Assembly (NCBI GenBank): GCA_026125865.1
Contig: JAHCKI010000167.1
Span: 1 to 5,893 of the forward strand
Length of the DNA: 5,893 nt
Origin: Rhodospirillales bacterium
Lineage (GTDB): Bacteria; Pseudomonadota; Alphaproteobacteria; Rhodospirillales; Defluviicoccaceae
Direction of reading: 5' to 3'
Shown here: positions 1-5,893 of the stretch, one piece after another
Numbering within the stretch: position 1 is the first letter of the stretch
Layout of the letters: each line of letters opens with the position of its first letter
The notes under the pieces: model-generated
Told to the model about the DNA's origin: nothing
Seen by the model: the letters and a program-made list of their open reading frames with translations, nothing else
Database searches by the model: none
Translations under genes and position numbers: made by a program

Positions 1-431
1 AGGTGTTGCCTGACCAGAAGGTGGACGTCGTCAAGCGGCTGCAGAGCGAAGGGCGCTTCGTGGCGATGGCGGGCGACGGCATCAACGATGCCCCGGCCCT
101 CGCTCAGGCCGATGTGGGCATTGCGATCGGCACCGGTACCGACGTCGCCATCGAAGCCGGTGATGTCATCCTGATGTCGGGGGATCTTCGCGGCATCGTC
201 AACGCCGCGGCATTGTCCAAGCGCGTCCTGCGGACCATTCGGCTCAACTTCTTTTGGGCCTACGCTTACAATGTCGCCCTTATTCCGATTGCCGCCGGGG
301 TGCTTTACCCGTTGTTCGGCCTCCTGTTGAATCCCATGCTGGCGGCCGCGGCCATGAGCGTTTCAAGCCTTTTTGTCGTGACCAATTCCTTGCGTCTCAA
401 GACGTTCCGACCGCTGCTCGCAAGCCATTAA
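1..431 (+). CDS. copA: Cu(+)-translocating P1B-type ATPase, C-terminal part (5' end outside window)
   Basis: This is the last 142 residues of a heavy-metal P-type ATPase, an inner-membrane pump that exports Cu(+) using ATP. The reading frame is open to the left edge, so the GTG at position 3 is an internal Val (VLPDQK, the end of the P domain), not a start. Seen in the fragment: the hinge motif GDGINDAPAL at residues 24-33, with the Mg-binding Asp pair D25 and D29; IGTGTDVAIEAGDVIL at 42-57; then two membrane helices at about 82-105 and 109-128. Helix 7 holds the Tyr-Asn pair Y89-N90 and helix 8 holds M118 and S122 in MSVSS. These match the Cu(+) site of the CopA (P1B-1) family and not the Zn/Cd type, so copper or silver is the likely substrate. 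The protein ends about 14 residues after helix 8, with no metal-binding tail. Its TAA stop overlaps the stop of the convergent sat gene. The metal-binding N-terminus and the DKTGT site are not in view. Confidence 0.93.
   Translation, partial: VLPDQKVDVVKRLQSEGRFVAMAGDGINDAPALAQADVGIAIGTGTDVAIEAGDVILMSGDLRGIVNAAALSKRVLRTIRLNFFWAYAYNVALIPIAAGVLYPLFGLLLNPMLAAAAMSVSSLFVVTNSLRLKTFRPLLASH
428..431. other. Shared palindromic TTAA: stop codons of two convergent genes
   Basis: The plus-strand ATPase gene ends with TAA at 429-431 and the minus-strand sat gene ends with TAA reading 430 to 428. Both stops sit in the palindrome TTAA, so the genes overlap by 4 nt and no intergenic DNA separates them. Any transcription terminator for either gene must lie inside the other gene's coding region. 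Confidence 0.95.
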
Positions 432-1597
432 TGTTGGCTATAGTATTCACGGAGAATTTCAAGCACTTCCGGGCGGCTGAATTCGGTCGAGATGGTATCC
501 CCATTGCGGAACATTTCGCGCAGTCGTGTTCCCGAAATCTGCAAACGATCCTCGTTCGGGTGCGGGCAGGTGCGGCCGGTGGCTATACCGTCGCACCGGT
601 AGCAATAGAACGTCACGTCCATTTTCAGCGGCCGAGTGATCAAACTACCCTCGGGCAACGCATCGAATGCGTGATGCGCGTCGAATGGGCCATAGTAGTC
701 GCCCACCCCGGCGTGATCGCGACCGACGATCAAGTGCGAGCAGCCGAAGTTCTGGCGAAACACGGCGTGCAGCAATGCCTCGCGCGGTCCGGCGTAGCGC
801 ATTTCAATGGGATAGCCCGCCTGCACGCAGGTACCGGGAACGAAATAGTGCTCGACCAAGGCGTCGATGGCGCGCGTGCGCACCTCCGCCGGGATGTCGC
901 CGGGCTTGAGCGCGCCCAGCACCTGATGGATCAACACGCCGTCGCACACTTCAACGCCGATCTTGGCCAGGTATTCGTGGCTACGGTGCATGGGATTTCG
1001 GGTCTGAAAAGCGGCGACCGTCGACCAGCCTTTTTCGGCGAACAGCGCACGCGTCTCGGCCGGCCGTAAAAACAGACCCCTATAGCGCTCGGGGTAGTCC
1101 CCTTCGCTGAGCGCCATCACCCGCCCGGCGATGTTGACACCGCTGGAGGCGAGAACCTTGGCCGCCCCCGGATGAGCGGTATCGGTGGTGCGATAGACGT
1201 GCGAGCACTCGAATTCGCGATCGATCTCATATTTTTCGGTGACCTCGAGGAGGCCGAGGATCTCTCCCGTCGCGGCGTCGCTAAGCGCCACCTCTTCACC
1301 GGGCGTGATCGAGTCGGCCAGGTTCCGCTCGCAGGAGAGCGTGATCGGGATCGGCCAAAACGTGCCATCGACGAGGCGCATGTCGGCACAAGAACCGTGC
1401 CAATCGTCGCGGCCCATAAAGCCATCAAGGGGTGTGTAGGCGCCCATCGCCAGCATGATCAGGTCCGATGTCTCGCGGCTGGTCATCGGTACCTGTTTGA
1501 GAGTGCGTGCGCGATTATGCTCCTCGGCGCGTTCGGCCTCGGGAATCAACAGCGGCTTGAGTTGACCGCCACCGTGGGGCGCCACCAGCTTCGTCAT
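428..1597 (-). CDS. sat: Sulfate adenylyltransferase (ATP sulfurylase), dissimilatory type
   Basis: This cytoplasmic enzyme catalyses ATP + sulfate = APS + pyrophosphate. It runs forward in sulfate reduction and in reverse in sulfur oxidation, where it makes ATP. The 389-residue protein has the normal length of a stand-alone Sat and no fused APS kinase domain. Motifs seen: QTRNPMHRSHE at residues 198-208 (nucleotide-binding QxRNPxHxxHE), GRDHAG at 292-297, and ISGTRLR at 354-360. C332-x2-C335-x8-C344 followed by H346 resembles the zinc site (three Cys and one His) known in some bacterial and archaeal Sat enzymes. The N-terminus MTKLVAPHGG is typical of the homo-oligomeric Sat of dissimilatory sulfur bacteria. 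The ATG start is backed by GGGAGG 10 nt upstream. It lies 53 nt after qmoC on the same strand, as the apparent last gene of the operon. This context supports an energy-metabolism role over assimilation, where CysDN would be more usual in proteobacteria. Confidence 0.97.
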   Translation of the reverse strand: MTKLVAPHGGGQLKPLLIPEAERAEEHNRARTLKQVPMTSRETSDLIMLAMGAYTPLDGFMGRDDWHGSCADMRLVDGTFWPIPITLSCERNLADSITPGEEVALSDAATGEILGLLEVTEKYEIDREFECSHVYRTTDTAHPGAAKVLASSGVNIAGRVMALSEGDYPERYRGLFLRPAETRALFAEKGWSTVAAFQTRNPMHRSHEYLAKIGVEVCDGVLIHQVLGALKPGDIPAEVRTRAIDALVEHYFVPGTCVQAGYPIEMRYAGPREALLHAVFRQNFGCSHLIVGRDHAGVGDYYGPFDAHHAFDALPEGSLITRPLKMDVTFYCYRCDGIATGRTCPHPNEDRLQISGTRLREMFRNGDTISTEFSRPEVLEILREYYSQH

Positions 1598-1607
1598 AAA
1601 GTGCGGC

Positions 1608-1613
1608 CCTCCC
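1608..1613 (-). promoter_or_regulatory. Shine-Dalgarno of sat
   Basis: On the minus strand, AAAGGGAGGG precedes the sat ATG. The GGGAGG core lies 10 nt before the start codon. It confirms the chosen start and shows that sat has its own ribosome entry site, without relying on coupling to qmoC. Confidence 0.75.
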
Positions 1614-1632
1614 TTTCGTTTGAATTACCCAC

Positions 1633-1662
1633 TCCCCAACCGGACATGCCCTAACCGGACAT
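1633..1662 (-). repeat. Two-copy 15-nt tandem duplication across the qmoC stop codon
   Basis: On the minus strand ATGTCCGGTTAGGGC (1662 to 1648) is followed directly by ATGTCCGGTTGGGGA (1647 to 1633), identical at 13 of 15 positions. The period is five codons. The first copy encodes the last residues of QmoC (Met-Ser-Gly) and its TAG stop. The second copy has TGG where the first has TAG. A short slippage duplication is the simplest origin. Confidence 0.8.
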
Positions 1663-2811
1663 TCGATGGCGCGCCTCTTGATAGCGCGCGATCAGCATCG
1701 CCGTCGGGCGATAAAAAACATGCGCGAACTTTGAAAACGGCGAGTAAGCAAGCAGGAAGAATACCAGGGTCAAGTGGATGAAATAGGTTGGGTAAGCGAG
1801 ACCCGGCAGGTCCGCTGTCCTCGCGATCTGGGAAAGGAAACCGGTCGCGGCCACCAGCAACAGGACGGTTACGAACAACCAATCGGTATACGTGGTCTTG
1901 CCTGCTTTCTCTTTGTCGACAACGCGCCGGAAAATGAACACGAGGGCCGCGACGATCACCGCAATGCCGCTGACATTGCCGAGGATCTTCAGCGGATGGG
2001 TCTGTGACATCGGCGGGAAGAAATCGAACCAATAGATGCCGATGAAGAGCCCGGTGGTGGTGATGAAAAGGCCACCAAAGCCGAAGAATACGGCCATGTG
2101 CGACGTCGGCATGTGAGTTTTGTGGGTGGGCCGGTCACCGACCCGCTCATCGTCGCACTTGTTGAAATCGCGATGGAGGAAGATGTCGCGCACCACCGCC
2201 CAGACGGCCTCCCAAGAGGTTACTTTGGCGCCGCCGGGATCGCCCATCGCCTTAACCGCACCCCGCCAAAACCGGACGGCGCCGACGATACCGGCCACCA
2301 GCGCGAAGGCGCAGGCGATGACGAAAATGACCTCGACATAAAGGAAGGGGATGAATGCGCGGAACAGGATTTCCCCTTCGGGCAGGTCGGTCAGGGTTCC
2401 GGCCAAAGCCAGAGCGAAGAGCAGCAACACAACGGGTATGCCGAACAGCACCGGCAAGTAATGGGGGTCACTCAGCCATTTGCCGAGGAAGCGGGGAAAG
2501 GCGTGGAAGCCGACGCTGTACTCCCTCAGCGCCGCCATCACGTTGGCCGGCTTGGCCTCGCGCGGGCAGTAGGTGGAGCAGAGTTGGCACTGATGGCACC
2601 GCCACATGGCCGGATCATGCATGAGGCGTTCCTTTTGGCCCCATTGCGTCCACACCATCTCCTTGCGGGGGAATGGATCGTCGTCGGTCGAGATCGGACA
2701 CACGACCGAACAGGTGCCGCATTGGTAACAGGCGCTGAGGTCGCCGGCGTCGAGTCCGAGGATGGTACGCTTGAACTCTAGATCGGGCTGGACGGCGAGA
2801 ATCTGGTTCAT
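1651..2811 (-). CDS. qmoC: QmoC: membrane subunit of the quinone-interacting oxidoreductase
   Basis: QmoC anchors the Qmo complex in the inner membrane and passes electrons between the QmoAB/APS reductase side and the quinone pool. The 386-residue protein is a fusion of two heterodisulfide-reductase-like parts. The N-terminal soluble part (about 1-105) holds two [4Fe-4S] motifs, C28-x2-C31-x2-C34-x3-C38-P and C72-x2-C75-x2-C78-x3-C82-P, as in HdrC. The rest resembles HdrE/NarI cytochrome b, with about six hydrophobic helices near 118-140, 150-180, 238-262, 274-296, 310-330 and 340-360. Candidate heme-ligand histidines are H230, H233, H238, H272, H346 and H364 (SKFAHVFYRP); which of them bind heme cannot be told here. 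No signal peptide is seen, which fits a cytoplasmic iron-sulfur domain. The ATG lies 17 nt after qmoB, with AGGGGA just after the qmoB stop. The gene ends in TAG inside a tandem duplication. Confidence 0.95.
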   Translation of the reverse strand: MNQILAVQPDLEFKRTILGLDAGDLSACYQCGTCSVVCPISTDDDPFPRKEMVWTQWGQKERLMHDPAMWRCHQCQLCSTYCPREAKPANVMAALREYSVGFHAFPRFLGKWLSDPHYLPVLFGIPVVLLLFALALAGTLTDLPEGEILFRAFIPFLYVEVIFVIACAFALVAGIVGAVRFWRGAVKAMGDPGGAKVTSWEAVWAVVRDIFLHRDFNKCDDERVGDRPTHKTHMPTSHMAVFFGFGGLFITTTGLFIGIYWFDFFPPMSQTHPLKILGNVSGIAVIVAALVFIFRRVVDKEKAGKTTYTDWLFVTVLLLVAATGFLSQIARTADLPGLAYPTYFIHLTLVFFLLAYSPFSKFAHVFYRPTAMLIARYQEARHRMSG

Positions 2812-2822
2812 GGTTTGCGCTT

Positions 2823-2828
2823 TCCCCT
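2823..2828 (-). promoter_or_regulatory. Shine-Dalgarno of qmoC
   Basis: AGGGGA on the minus strand directly follows the TAG stop of qmoB and lies 11 nt before the qmoC ATG. Ribosomes ending qmoB would stop on top of this site, so the two genes are probably translated together. Confidence 0.6.
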
Positions 2829-4973
2829 CTACTCTACCGTGTAGCGGAGCGGACTGGTTCCCAGTGCTCGGGCTTTTTCAACAATGGCGTTCAACATCTC
2901 CGGAATTCGGTCCGCCTCCGAGATCTGGACTTCCAGGAATTGCACCCGCTCGGATTCCAGCGCCAGTCGGTCCAGGACCTCACGGATGTTGGCTATGCGT
3001 GTCTGCAGGACTTCACTGCCGTGTATGAAGTGGCATTGATAGTCCTCGCCCGATCGGCATCCCATCAGCGCGACGGCGTCATAGCCCATGATCACCGCGT
3101 CCGCGACCAGCGCCCGATTGACCGAACCGAGGCACCGTACCGGGACGATACGCACCGAACTCGGCAGAGCCGCGCGGTTGACGCCGGCCATGTCGATCGC
3201 CGGATAGGCGTCGTTTTCGCAGGCCAGCACGAGAACGCGCGGCGCCGCGTCGTCGCCCTCCGGCAACGTCGATGCGCGCACCATCGATGACAGAATGTCA
3301 ACCGAGTAGTCGGCGAAGGAAATCACCTGCATCGGGCAACATCCCATACACGTGCCGCAGCGCCGACAACGGTTGGGATTGACCCGGGGTGTGCGGGTCG
3401 CCTGATCGACTTCGATGGCGCCGAATGGGCATTCCTGGGTGCAGCGCCAACATTGCGTACAATGACGGGTCAGGATCTCCGGATAGGTCAGGTCGCCGAC
3501 ACGCGGATGCACAGCGGAACCGGCCGATGACTGTTCGATGCACTGGATCGCCTTAAGCGCGGCGGCCGCCCCGTCGCGGGCGCTTTCGGCCAAATCCATG
3601 GCCTTGCGCACGCAGCCCGCCGAATAAATGCCCGTGCGCCGGGTTTCGTAAGGGAAGCAGATGAAATTGGAATCGGCGTAGCCGAACCGGTTTACCGGCA
3701 GTCCCTCGCCTTGCAGGTAGGCGAGATTGAGGCCGTCGGTTTCGGGCGCGGCCGGCTCCATGCCGGTCCCCAGCACAACCAAGTCGACGGCGATCTTCAG
3801 CCTGCCGCCGAGCAGCGTGCTGTCGAGGTCGACGAAGACCCGCCCATCCTCGCCCCGACTAACCGAACGGTCGGTGGCGCGGGTGAGAAAGATCCCTTCG
3901 TCTTGCTGGGCCGATTTGTAGAAGTATTCGTTGAGGCCGGGCGCATGCATGTAGCGATAGGCCACATACACTTGGCGATCGGGGTCGCCTGCCCGCAGAT
4001 AGAGCGCTTGCTTGAGCGCCACCAAGCTCTCGACGTTGCCGGAATAGGGTATCTGCTGTTCGTCCGTGGCATCGTCGACGTTGATCAGGGCTATGGTCTT
4101 GATCGCGCCGCCATCGGACGGCCGCCGCACGGCGCCTTTCATCATCATGTCCTCAAGCTCGAGCGAGGTGATGACATTGGGAACGCGCCCGTAGCCGTAG
4201 CGTTGCAGTCGCGCCTCGTCGGCCGGTTTCCAGCCGGTGGCCAAAACGATGGCGCCGACGACGAAGGTCAGGGGTGTGCCGTTGCGGGCGACCGTTACCT
4301 CGAAGTGGCCGGGCTCTCCGGATACCCGCGCGACTCGCGAGCCAGCGTAGACCTGAATGCGGTCTTCCGCTTCGACCGAGGCGACCAACTGTTCGAGCGG
4401 TATTTCCTCGGGCGCTTGATAGGGCGGGTGTTTCGGATACTGACGGTGGAGCCGCGCGGCGACGCCGCCAAGTCGTGCCTCGCGTTCGACCAGCACGACG
4501 TCGAAACCGCCTCTGGCCGCGTTCAGCGCCGCGTTGAGCCCGGCGACGCCGCCGCCGACCACCAGGATTCGGCGCTCGTTGCTCTCGACATAGGGAACCG
4601 GCGGCTTGCGCTTAAGCGACCTGGCCACGCCCATGCGCAGATGATCCTCGGCCATGCTCTGGGTCTCGGGATCCTCAGCATTGTGGCACCAAACGACCTG
4701 TTCCCGGATGTTGATCCGATCGACCGTGGCTTCGGGAAAGGCGAATACGTCGGTGTTGACTCGCTGCGAGCACGCCGCGATGACGACCGCCTCGACACCC
4801 TCATTGGCCACGTCGTCGCGGATCAATTGGACATCCTCAAGACAGAACGCAGCCGAGGATCGGACAACGGCGGCGCCGAGTTCGTCCTTGGCAATTTCGG
4901 CCAAGCGATCCGTTTTCAGGCAGTCGCCGATACCGCATCCTGAACAGACGTAAACTCCCAGTTTTCTTGTCAT
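2829..4973 (-). CDS. qmoB: QmoB: HdrA-like flavoprotein with ferredoxin and MvhD-like domains
   Basis: QmoB is the large cytoplasmic subunit of the Qmo complex and carries electrons between APS reductase and QmoC. Domains in the 714 residues: a Cys-bearing HdrA-type N-terminus (C10, C13, C18, C44, C68, C96; GVYVCSGCGIGDC), with REQVVWCHNAED at about 90-101 as in HdrA; an FAD-binding fold with GGGVAG at 140-145, E163 at the end of strand 2, ATGWKP at 245-250 and GIYSAGC near 448-454; two [4Fe-4S] motifs, C505-x2-C508-x2-C511-x3-C515 and C536-x2-C539-x2-C542-x3-C546; and an MvhD-like C-terminal domain (about 578-710) with C585, C614, C639 and C647 (GCRSGEDYQCH), a probable [2Fe-2S] site. Start support: GGAGGA 8 nt before the ATG, and a family-like N-terminus. 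The start overlaps the qmoA stop as ATGA. Unlike QmoA, it lacks the C-x11-C-x3-CC cluster motif of HdrA. Length and domain order match QmoB. Confidence 0.96.
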   Translation of the reverse strand: MTRKLGVYVCSGCGIGDCLKTDRLAEIAKDELGAAVVRSSAAFCLEDVQLIRDDVANEGVEAVVIAACSQRVNTDVFAFPEATVDRINIREQVVWCHNAEDPETQSMAEDHLRMGVARSLKRKPPVPYVESNERRILVVGGGVAGLNAALNAARGGFDVVLVEREARLGGVAARLHRQYPKHPPYQAPEEIPLEQLVASVEAEDRIQVYAGSRVARVSGEPGHFEVTVARNGTPLTFVVGAIVLATGWKPADEARLQRYGYGRVPNVITSLELEDMMMKGAVRRPSDGGAIKTIALINVDDATDEQQIPYSGNVESLVALKQALYLRAGDPDRQVYVAYRYMHAPGLNEYFYKSAQQDEGIFLTRATDRSVSRGEDGRVFVDLDSTLLGGRLKIAVDLVVLGTGMEPAAPETDGLNLAYLQGEGLPVNRFGYADSNFICFPYETRRTGIYSAGCVRKAMDLAESARDGAAAALKAIQCIEQSSAGSAVHPRVGDLTYPEILTRHCTQCWRCTQECPFGAIEVDQATRTPRVNPNRCRRCGTCMGCCPMQVISFADYSVDILSSMVRASTLPEGDDAAPRVLVLACENDAYPAIDMAGVNRAALPSSVRIVPVRCLGSVNRALVADAVIMGYDAVALMGCRSGEDYQCHFIHGSEVLQTRIANIREVLDRLALESERVQFLEVQISEADRIPEMLNAIVEKARALGTSPLRYTVE
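4970..4973 (-). other. ATGA stop/start overlap of qmoA and qmoB
   Basis: The minus strand reads ATGA, in which ATG (4973 to 4971) starts qmoB and TGA (4972 to 4970) ends qmoA. This is the classic arrangement for translational coupling and fits two subunits needed in equal amounts. Confidence 0.95.
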
Positions 4974-5893
4974 TGGACTGATCCTCCGGCCGCCGCGCCT
5001 TGGATCGCCCCGATCGCCTTCATCGCCGCCGACGTCGCATCCTGCACCGCTGTCGCCACGTCCACGGGGCCACGGGCGCAGCCGGTCGCGTAGATCCCGG
5101 GCGCCGAATTGTCGGCGACTACGAAATTGTCGTCGTCGAAGGCGATGTCACCGCGCGGCTTGCCGTTGTCGAGCGAAGCGGCCATGCCCGAGGCCAGAAC
5201 CACCATGTCCACCGCGACTCGGCGCTTGACCTGCGCCAGGGTGTCCTCGGCCTCGAGCACCAGATCACCGCCTTGTTCGACGATTTTCGCCACCTTGCCC
5301 TTGACCAGGTTGACGTTGCCGGAGGCCTGAATCTTGCGCGAGAAGGCGTCGTAGCCGCCGGGCGTCCGCAGATCGATGTAGAAGATCGTGACTTCCGCGT
5401 CGGGATTGCGCTCGATGACGTAGGAGGCCTGCTTGAGCGAAGCCAGACAACAAATCGCCGAGCAGTAACCGAGGTGCAAGGCGTCGCGCGACCCCGCGCA
5501 TTGGACGAAGGCGATGCGCTTGACCTCCCGCCCATCGGACGGACGCACCAAGCGCCCGCGCGTGGGTCCATTGGGGGCTGCGAGGCGCTCCATCATCATG
5601 TTGGTAATGATGTTGGCGTTGCTTCCGAAACCGAGGTTGTCGATACGCGCGGCTTCATAGGGCTTCCAGCCCGTGGCCATGATGACCGCCCCGGCCTTGA
5701 GCTGGACGGTACGCGCCTGCATGCTCAGGTCGATCGCTCCGTATTGGCAAGCGTCGACACACTTGCCGCAGGCTTCTTTTTTGCAGGCCTTGTCGTCGAT
5801 GACGTGCTTCATGGGAAAGGCCATGGCGAGGGGCAGGTAGATCGCTTTGGTCCTGTCCATGCCCAGGTTGTAGGCGTTGGGCCGCGTCTCGGG
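4970..5893 (-). CDS. qmoA: QmoA: HdrA-like FAD/iron-sulfur subunit (N-terminal part outside window)
   Basis: QmoA is the smaller HdrA-like flavoprotein of the Qmo complex, cytoplasmic and partner of QmoB and APS reductase. The frame stays open to the right edge (11 residues, PETRPNAYNLG, precede the Met whose codon is 5860 to 5858), so that Met is internal. It lies in a segment (MDRTKAIYLP) that is mid-protein in HdrA relatives. About 307 residues are visible out of roughly 400 expected. The FAD GxGxxG strand is outside. Counting from that Met: an iron-sulfur motif C26-x4-C31-x2-C34-x3-C38; ATGWKP at 62-67; the HdrA cluster motif C121-x11-C133-x3-C137-C138 (QCAGSRD then YCSAICC); and a C-terminal GIYATGCARGP at 255-264, which closes the FAD fold. 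It is a paralogue of QmoB over the central region. The TGA stop overlaps the qmoB start. AprBA genes may lie upstream of qmoA, but this is not visible. Confidence 0.94.
   Translation of the reverse strand, partial: PETRPNAYNLGMDRTKAIYLPLAMAFPMKHVIDDKACKKEACGKCVDACQYGAIDLSMQARTVQLKAGAVIMATGWKPYEAARIDNLGFGSNANIITNMMMERLAAPNGPTRGRLVRPSDGREVKRIAFVQCAGSRDALHLGYCSAICCLASLKQASYVIERNPDAEVTIFYIDLRTPGGYDAFSRKIQASGNVNLVKGKVAKIVEQGGDLVLEAEDTLAQVKRRVAVDMVVLASGMAASLDNGKPRGDIAFDDDNFVVADNSAPGIYATGCARGPVDVATAVQDATSAAMKAIGAIQGAAAGGSVQ
4982..4987 (-). promoter_or_regulatory. Shine-Dalgarno of qmoB, inside the end of qmoA
   Basis: GGAGGA on the minus strand lies within the last codons of qmoA, 8 nt before the qmoB ATG. 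It is close to the ideal sequence and spacing and fixes the qmoB start. Confidence 0.8.

Noticed and set aside
423..439. Possible terminator hairpin between the convergent genes
   Set aside because: The stem is only five base pairs with a seven-base loop, and there is no T-run on either side.
254..1069. A 271-codon plus-strand frame running from the ATPase gene end into sat
   Set aside because: It is in the register of the sat codons on the opposite strand and covers two well-supported genes. Its translation has no family features.
1598..1650. Possible separate promoter for sat in the 53-nt gap
   Set aside because: No pair of -35 and -10 boxes with sensible spacing is visible, and the gap is mostly taken up by the tandem copy and the Shine-Dalgarno. 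Transcription from upstream is the simpler reading.
1172..1654. A 160-codon plus-strand frame opposite the start of sat
   Set aside because: It is a same-register shadow of sat. The sat start has a good Shine-Dalgarno and a family-like N-terminus.
2098..2781. A 227-codon plus-strand frame opposite qmoC
   Set aside because: It shares the codon register of qmoC on the other strand and encodes a low-complexity, Gly/Glu/His-rich product with no motif.
3711..4943. A 410-codon open frame on the plus strand, opposite qmoB
   Set aside because: It is in the same codon register as qmoB on the other strand. Its stops would need TTA, CTA or TCA codons in qmoB, which are rare in GC-rich genes, so long antisense frames arise by themselves. 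The translation shows no recognisable domain, while qmoB is full of conserved motifs.
5858..5860. ATG at 5860 as the true start of qmoA
   Set aside because: The frame is open upstream to the window edge with a plausible family sequence, and the FAD GxGxxG motif expected near the N-terminus of QmoA is missing from the visible part. The Met is therefore internal.

Overview
The window comes from a GC-rich bacterium (about 60% GC, judged by eye over parts of the sequence). It carries the dissimilatory sulfur genes qmoA (3' part), qmoB, qmoC and sat, all on the minus strand in that transcription order. Converging on them from the left edge, on the plus strand, is the 3' end of a copper-type P-type ATPase gene. 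The sulfur genes mean the organism interconverts sulfate, APS and sulfite for energy, either as a sulfur oxidizer or as a sulfate reducer. The sequence here does not settle which. A high-GC proteobacterium would fit, but the taxonomy is inference.

Layout from left to right: the C-terminal 142 residues of a Cu(+)-type P1B ATPase (1-431, plus); sat, ATP sulfurylase (428-1597, minus); a 53-nt gap holding a 15-nt tandem duplication and a good Shine-Dalgarno; qmoC, the membrane subunit (1651-2811, minus); a 17-nt gap; qmoB (2829-4973, minus); and qmoA, joined to qmoB by a 4-nt ATGA overlap and running off the right edge (4970-5893, minus). No gap reaches 300 nt. I saw no tRNA, rRNA, CRISPR array, insertion sequence or convincing internal promoter. 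The operon promoter must lie beyond the right edge.

How the genes work together: Sat interconverts sulfate + ATP with APS + pyrophosphate. APS reductase (AprBA, not in the window and perhaps upstream of qmoA) interconverts APS and sulfite. QmoABC exchanges electrons between AprBA and the membrane quinone pool. QmoA and QmoB are related flavoproteins of the HdrA type. QmoB also carries two [4Fe-4S] motifs and an MvhD-like tail. QmoC joins an HdrC-like iron-sulfur domain to a six-helix cytochrome-b-like membrane domain. The copper ATPase has no obvious link to this pathway.

Nothing here looks like a wholly new system. The points worth a second look are the position of sat at the end of the operon, the tandem duplication across the qmoC stop codon with an open tail reaching the sat start, the two convergent genes sharing one palindromic TTAA as their stops, and the clean loss in QmoB of all four cysteines of the cluster motif kept in QmoA.
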